Positions 57,542-64,000 of a stretch of DNA of 64,000 nucleotides are shown one piece after another. The translations under genes and the position numbers were made by a program. The notes under the pieces were generated by a model. The model worked only from the letters and a program-made list of their open reading frames with translations, had not been told where the DNA came from and did not search any database. Origin of the DNA: Chloranthus sessilifolius (taxonomy: Eukaryota > Streptophyta > Magnoliopsida > Chloranthales > Chloranthaceae); assembly GCA_021018995.1 (NCBI GenBank), contig CM037587.1, forward strand, positions 70,823,604 through 70,887,603, given 5' to 3'. Each line of letters begins with the position of its first letter. Position 1 is the first letter of the stretch.

Positions 57542-60500
57542 TATAACATCCTGAAAAATCTGAAAACCGTAGGTCCTGATTAGGTGCATGTCCGTTGAGA
57601 AACCGGTCACCGTTTTGGACTTTTCAGATAAAATCATCTTGGGTCCGTTTAAACTACGTATGGGATTTTTGGACCAAAGCTTATACACCATGGTGGTGTA
57701 TTTGCTCAACACAGAGACCGATTGATAAGTGGTTTGGGTGTGCAGGCCCCACACCGAACCAAAAGATTATGTGTATAATAGCTAATACCTCACTTAGGTG
57801 TAGCTGTTTCGCACGAAAGCCAATTCTTTGGATAAGGCTATCATCCAAATGGGAATATGTGTTTCATGGGAGAACCAACCCCCCCTTCTAATAGAAAAAG
57901 AAAAGCTTCCATTGGAAGCTAATAGCTGCGTGCAATTTGCTTGGGGTTTTGGGTTTCTAGAGCGAGAGAGAGAAAGAGAGAAAGTGCTTGAAGAGATCGC
58001 CCGAGGACCTCCGAAACTCGGATCGGCTCCAATAAACTTTGAGGTGTTGGCTTCACATTGGTTTGTGTGCCATGAGAAGTTGTTGAGTTCCCACGCGATG
58101 GAGATTCGTGAAGAAATGAAGGCTTTATCCCTTCAAATTTTGATATGTCGAAGTCTCAAAGTCGGTGGATCTCGTAAGGGTTTTGTCGCACATTAAGAGA
58201 GGAGTTTAAGCTTAGATCGTGCCCAAACGATCATGAGAAGGTGGGTTTCAAACCCATTTGGTCGTGTGTGGCGTGAGTGCCGATGATTTCAATCTCCGCA
58301 TATCGTAGGCATTGCTCTCGCCAGATTAAAGGGTAAGATTTGATTTAAATTGGTTAGAATTAGTTTGGTTATGATTTATGGGCCATTAGGATGTTCGAAA
58401 TGGGTTTTGGGTAATTTGGAATGAAGAAGAAGAAGCCCGAAGGGTTTCCGAAATTGTCAAAATCGATCGATCGGTTTGTATAAAACAGAAAAGTGCCAAA
58501 ATTCTAGAGAAATCAATTGATCGATTTTGGAAATCATTCGATCGATTTTGGAAATTGATCGACCAATTTTGACTAAGCTTGTCGATATTCCGTCAGTATT
58601 TTGGCTGTAAATTTTTACTCCGAACTCTAACTGACATGATTCTTATAAAGTTGGAAAGAGGACAATTTTGTGAAATAACAATTTTGTGAATCCAAATTTT
58701 TAAAGGTTAAAATTTAGGGGGAAAGTTGCATCAAATTCTAAGTAAGCACGAACATGTTCGTTTCCGCCTCGTTTTGAGAAAGCACTTAAATATGTCTAAG
58801 TTATTAGTGATTAGAGTTAATCCTTGATGCATCATCGTATATTTGTGATATAGATTGAGGGCGGGAAGCCATCGATAGGACTTTGCTTGGCTTCACGCAA
58901 CTTCGAGGTTAAGGTGGGGAAAAACTTCATACACAATTGCATTTCGATTTGATTTTTCATAGATGCTTTGATATGATCGTTCGAAATATGATAAATTGAC
59001 CGTATTTGAATTGTATTTAGACGTGTTCAAATATCAAATGCATGTTTGCTTTGAAATCTTTTGAAATATCGACATATGTACTTGTGTATTTGCCTTAGAA
59101 TTTTTTAGATATCGAAATATATGTCACTTTCTACCCTTTTGAAATATCGAAAATACATCTGTTTGAAACATTTTGAAATATCGACAATTTATTTTTCTTT
59201 GGAATCATTTGGAGGATCGAAAACGTTTTGTTCCAAAATTTTAGAAAGATCGAATCTGGAATGAAATATCGAACATCAAATAAGTAAATCGACTAATAAG
59301 TCTGGTCATTTAAGTGAACCGCTATGGGCGGATTATAAGTATACCATGGACCGTTGTGGCTGGATTATAAGTACATCGTGGACTGCTATTGATGGATTAT
59401 AAGTACACCCTAGATCGCTATGGATGGATTATAAGTACATCGTGGGCTGCAAGGGCAGAATCGAACCGGCACGGCGGTTAAACCCATGAGTCGAATTGGT
59501 ACGACAGTTTATCCGTAATTTGAACCTTCTGAATTTAGAAATCTGAAATTTGAACATAAGAACCGTAATTTGACCGGAACGACGAGCTGTCCGTAATTTG
59601 AATCGGTACGGTGGGATATCCATAATTTGAACTGGTATGGTAGGATATCTATAAATTGAACCAGTGCAGTGGGATATCCGTAATTTGAACTGGTGCGACA
59701 GTTTATTTGTAATTCATTATTGGTATCGTGCTTTGAAATCCGAACATTTAATCCGAAACTTCAAACTCACTATATAAGCGATGTAAGAATGTGTAAGACT
59801 GGAATGGCAGGATATCCATGAATCGAACCAGCACGACGGGATATCCGTAAATCGACTGTGTAAGCTATGTAAAAATGTATAAGACATGTAAGTGAATCTA
59901 TTTAAGAATATTTAAGACATGTAAGTGAATGTAAGTGAACTCAGTAAATCAGAGATAAGACACATAAGTGAATATAAGTGAACTCAGTAAATCAAAGATA
60001 AGACATATAAGTGAATCGAATTCAATAAATTACTTTCCGTTTTGATATGAACATGATGCCTTATTTTGATGCGAAGTTTTCTTTAGTGCAAAATGACTTT
60101 GATACTAGCTACGGTTTTGTTATGAAAAATAATTTTTTCGCTTCAGTATGCAAAGGTATTCTGTTTTGATATGAAATTACCCTTGATATGGAAATGATTG
60201 GAAATTTTGTTTGATATTAAATGCCTTGGAAATTTGATTTTGATAAGAAAATGCTTTTGATAAGAAAATGCCTTTGAAATCGGTTTCGATTTTGATAAGA
60301 AAATTCCTTTGAATTCAGTTTCTATTTTGAGTATGAAAATGTCATCAGTTTTAATATGAAAATATTTTTATCTTTGTCTTTGAATCTATGCATGACGGAT
60401 GAGATGTATATTGGTATCAGTTTTCTCCATTGAGCTTGGACTGTTAGCTCACCCCAACTATACGTCACATGTATAACACTTAGATGGAGACCGGACTTGA

Positions 60501-60857
60501 GGATTGAGAACTTGAGGATTTGTAAGATTTTCGGGATGATAGGTTTAGTACATTGTGAATTTTGGTAAGTACGAGCTTGGTATGTTCATGCTATTATACA
60601 TGTTTGGTGCACCATTGTTAGGTAAAGGTTGGCCATAACCGGTGGTTTGTTTTAGTTTACTGTTCATGTTGGATATTAGAACTGGAGATTTTAATTATGT
60701 CTTATGTATTATCTGCTTTGATTTCTGCATGTGTGTGGATGTAGCAAGTATTTTGTTTTCAAATTGTGATCTACGATTTGGCGGTCCAATTTTCGTAAGT
60801 ATCCGTGATGTGTTTCGAGAAAAAAAAAATTTGTGTCAAGAAAATCAGGCTGTCACA
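57542..60857 (+). repeat. 3' LTR of H
   Basis: TATAACATCCTG...GGCTGTCACA, about 3.3 kb. Contains AATCGATCGATT-type palindromes (58459-58577), a block shared with LTR G (58591-58665), GGATTATAAGTACATCGTGG units (59318-59455, about 36 bp), GGTACGGTGGGATATCCGTAA units (59460-59720) and AACTCAGTAAATCA units (59935-60010). Confidence 0.85.
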
Positions 60858-63800
60858 CTGCTAGTTTGTTTCGAGCATCATTTCGAGCACTTTAGGTTTT
60901 TGAGCTCTTCGCTTGAAGATGGAGTCTAAGGGCAGTGACCAACTTTACCTGACCGCTTCATACTTAGAGCAGATGGTTATGGTGGGTGAGGAGACTCCTG
61001 AGATAGTTGTCGGTGTCAAGGGTGTTGTTGTTGCTGAGGATGTCGAGGATGGTGTAGAGGGTGCCCTCGAGATTGGTGGAGATGGTAAGGCGATGATGTT
61101 TCACGCCGGGCTCCACCTCAGATTCGCATCCCGTTGGAGGAGTTCTTCGCGAGGGACCAGGTAGGTGCCCGTGAGCAAGATTTCCTTCTTTATTCCCTAG
61201 GCATTTAGGTTATAATGTAGATTCCTAGGATATGGCCCATTTATTTTATGTCAAACTCACATTTAGTTTGCGTACGCATTTATGCATCGTGCTTGTATTT
61301 AGTTTTAGGTCATGTCTATTTTATCGTTCTGTATTACCTTTATCATGTTTTGCGTGCTTATCATAGAATTTTGTCATGATTATCGTATGTTTTCTCTCAC
61401 GTAGTTTATCATTACCTATATTGTTTATTGTCACCATGTTGTTACCTTAGTTGTTGTTGTCATTAATTTTTTTTTTATGTTTATTATTTATAATTGTTCG
61501 TTTAACTATGGTTAGTTTATTATCGTTAGTCATTATTAGTTATTATTTATTATTATTGTTATTATTATGATTATCTTTTGGTATTATTATTGTTATCATT
61601 GGTATATTATTATTATAATCATTATTCTAGCTATTATTGTTATTAGTTATTATTATTTTGTATTAGATCTAACTATTATCAGTAACTTCTTATTTATGTT
61701 TATTACTCCTCCATAGTTATAGTTTTTAGTCCTACATTCTCTCTTTCATTTCAGCGCTCCACAGGAGTCCCCCCTTGTTGGCCATCAGCACGACATGGTC
61801 GGAGTCTCACGCCTGGTACCGTGCCCTGCCTGAGTTTCAGCGGGACCGGTTGGTGTCTTTCGGCTTTGGGCTGATCCTGAAGCTCGAGCCCTTTCCGATC
61901 GATTAGGGCTTGATCAGGGCAATTCTGGAGAGATGGAGGGAGGAGCAGCAGGCACTGCTCTTCCCAGAAGGGATGTTGCTACTGTCCCCGGAGGACCGGG
62001 TCCGCATCACTGGGCATTAGTTCGAGGGGGAGCCAGTGGCTCGGAGTAGAGTACCCGTCAGTGGGCCCAGACCAGGGATGGTTCGAGTTACATGGTTCTT
62101 TGATACTTTTGCTAGCAGCTTTGCTCCTCCGAGGCATCACTCGGAGAAGAGAGAGGTGTTCTAGGCGCGTTGTGAGGTGATGGCGCTCCATGAGCCCGTG
62201 ACGGAGCAGGGAGTGGCGGCGGATTAAGTTTTGAGGGCATTTTTGATGCACTTCCTTGATGCATTAATCTTTTCATCCTCGACCCGGGGATGTGTGATGG
62301 GTTTGTTCTTGACGCTTCTAGGGATCTGGATCGAGTTCCTACCTATGCTTGGGATGTGGTGGCATTGGCACACCTTTATGAGCAGCTGTACCGCAGAGGG
62401 AGAGGTGTCGCCACTATTGGAGGCTTCCTCCTTCAAGTGAGTTTTAGTTAATTGTTATCTTTTATAATGTCTTAGTTGTCTTGTCTTTTCCTTTAGTGAT
62501 AGTTCTTGGGGTTTGTATTTTTCAGTTTTAGGCGTATGATCATTTCGCCTTCATACACCCACGAGTCTTGACGAAGATTAATTTTACTTTCCCGCGGATG
62601 CATGTATGGCGGCGGGTGATGGGGCTCCGCCACCAAACTTTGGATCTTCATACCGGGTGAGGTCTCTTTGAGGACATGCACATGGGGCAGGTACGTGTTC
62701 TTTATGTTGTTAGGGCATTTCGGTTTTGAGTTTTAGGTTTTGATTATTTCCAGTTATAGGTCATTATGAGGTCCTATGCGGTCGAGGAGGATGCTGAGCA
62801 ACCGGTGATACAGTCCTGCCAGCCCTTCTTCAAAATGGACATCTGGGTCCATTATTTCGAGAAGGTGGGGCGTATCCACCTGTCTTTAGCATGACAGTTG
62901 GGGCACCCTCAGGGAGTCCCTTCAGATATTCGTCACCGTGGGGCGAGGATGATTGGTCCACCTAGACGGGACTTTGTGTCAAGGATGAGGGCACAGATTG
63001 ATAATTTTAGAGTCAGGGGACCAGGGTGACAAGGTCGCGCGATGAGGCGAACACCCGAGAGTTCGTGAGGTGGTTCCAAGAGCTCGACGGTGGCTGGCTC
63101 TTTACGTGTCCTTTCTACAGGAACAACTCCTTCGCTGTGGGCGGTCCTGAGTCTACCTCGGCACTGAGGGAGAGGTTAGCCGCATTGGAGCAGGGCCATC
63201 TTGATCCTGGTGTTCACGGAATGGGGAGTGTTTCTCATCCTGATGAGTAGATGATGAGGTCATTGATGACCTCTATCTCCGAGGCTAAGGTAGCAGAGGA
63301 TCAGCTAGCAGAGAGTCGGCGAGCTCTTGTGAGTCAGTGTATTTTATTTGTCAGTTTTGGTTTACTCATTTTTCTTTATGTCAGTTAATGTGATTGTACT
63401 ATTTTTTGTTTAGCAGACTGCGAGGGAGGGCGAGGTCGCCAGTCTGGCAGCGTATATTGAGTTGCTCCGGGGTGAGCAGGTGGCCACCCGGGAGGTGCAT
63501 GCCAGCATGCACTCAGAGATTGAGCAGCGGGTAAGTGTTTATTCCTGGTGTTAGTTAGTCATTAATGTTTGGTGTTTCTGATGTGTTTGTTGTTTGTCAT
63601 GTTTGTAGAGGGCGGAGCATGCCGCTGTCGGGGCGTCTGCTCCGACCTTTGATCCGACGTCAGTGGCATCCTTCAGTCATGATGATCCAGAGATGACCTG
63701 CCTTCATGGCGAGTTAGACCGATGGGTGAGTATTTCACTTGGTTTGTCTTTTCATGTTTGATGCTCTGTCCTAACATTGTGTTTGAATGTGTTCAATGCC

Positions 63801-64000
63801 AGATAGCCGAGGATCTCCAGATGAGGAAAGCTACAGCTGCCTCGCTGCGTCCGAAGAGGCAGGTATAGTATATTTTTTAGTTTCATGTGCGTATGTTGTT
63901 TGCTTATCTATTTATCTGACATGTTTTTATTTGTTGTGTTCTGTCTTGCGTAGGTGATCCCTGAGTCTACTCTCACGGTTCCTCCTCAGGAGTCCACTCC
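60858..64000 (+). pseudogene. Plant-mobile-domain (MAIN-like) gene, spliced, with nonsense codons; runs off the right edge
   Basis: Exons with GT-AG borders: first 60919-61160 (CAG/GTAGGT), then 61755-62436, 62526-62690, 62760-63328, 63417-63530, 63609-63725, 63803-63862 and 63954 onward. Exons are GC-rich, introns AT-rich. Exon 2 encodes a PMD core: AWYRALPEFQRDRLVSFGFG, ILERWREEQQALLFPEGML, LLSPEDRVRITG, and after a frameshift VPTYAWDVVALAHLYEQLYR and GVATIGGFLLQ. Exon 4 has LGHPQGVPSDIRH. Later exons are helical and charged (coiled-coil-like). In-frame stops: TAG 61904, 62018, 62162, TAA 62225, TAG 62529, TGA 62892, mostly from CAG/CAA or CGA. PMD proteins include MAIN/MAIL silencing factors and many transposon-borne relatives; which this is cannot be told. 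Confidence 0.7.
61161..61754 (+). other. Intron 1 of the PMD gene, with ATT-rich repeats
   Basis: GT at 61161, TTTCAG ending at 61754. Holds a long irregular TTATTA / ATTATT tract (61530-61680). No gene inside. Confidence 0.55.

Larger units (their letters stand above)
54248..60857 (+). mobile_element. Tekay-like chromovirus H, gag-only, 5' LTR truncated
   Basis: A partial 5' LTR (last 1,222 bp), a tRNA-Met-type primer site, a decayed gag and zinc knuckle, then two polypurine tracts and a full 3' LTR. The internal region is only about 2.07 kb and has no pol. The 5' LTR is fused at 54247/54248 to the 3' LTR of G. Right flank CTGCTAG; a target duplication cannot be tested. Confidence 0.8.

Noticed and set aside
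61979..62251. 90-codon minus-strand frame
   Set aside because: Antisense of the PMD exon, which has splice sites and domain similarity.

Overview
The window is nuclear DNA of a flowering plant. It is AT-rich, has no bacterial-style genes, and is built almost entirely of nested, decayed LTR retrotransposons, plus one spliced plant-mobile-domain gene at the right end. I cannot name the species. Four kinds of Ty3/gypsy element are recognisable: Athila-like (A, B, C, D; primer site for tRNA-Asp, long LTRs, an extra ORF3 or 'env-like' gene), Tat/Ogre-like (E, probably F), and Tekay/Del-like chromoviruses (G, with a chromodomain, and H; tRNA-Met primer sites).

Layout. 1-3607: minus-strand Athila-like element D1 with only a gag remnant, cut by the window edge. 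3608-8479: minus-strand Tat-like element E (gag tail, protease, G-patch, RT, RNase H, second RNase H, start of integrase), cut on the left by D1 and on the right by C. 8480-15812: plus-strand Athila-like element C with its 5' LTR and gag-pol; its 3' end is lost at a junction with a broken D-type LTR (15813-16836). 16837-21153: degenerate DNA with a 147-bp tandem repeat and no convincing gene. 21154-22967: minus-strand LTR of F with F internal DNA to its right. F is split at 24014 by the nearly full-length Athila-like element A (24014-37983, probable TSD ATCTC/ATCCC). F resumes at 37984 and is cut at 38383 by chromovirus G. The 5' LTR of G was itself split by B (40713-48167, minus strand, perfect TSD GTCGC). 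G ends in a hybrid LTR at 54247/54248, where its sequence joins the 5' LTR of gag-only chromovirus H (to 60857). 60858-64000: exons of a plant-mobile-domain (MAIN-like) pseudogene running off the right edge.

How the parts work together. None of the elements looks able to move by itself. Their coding regions carry many nonsense codons, most of them CAA/CAG turned into TAA/TAG, which fits decay by deamination of methylated cytosine. The integrase of A has lost its catalytic glutamate and the RT of E has an altered active site. B, D1 and H carry little or no pol and would have depended on relatives.

The most unusual feature is in B. Next to its LTR, where an 18-nt primer site is expected, lies an antisense copy of an entire tRNA-Asp including CCA, with recognisable Pol III boxes. 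A second pattern crosses lineages: every LTR family here has a small array of a family-specific short palindrome in its U3, and the Athila-type motif also appears just before ORF3 of A and in the leader of B, suggesting a second regulatory region for ORF3.
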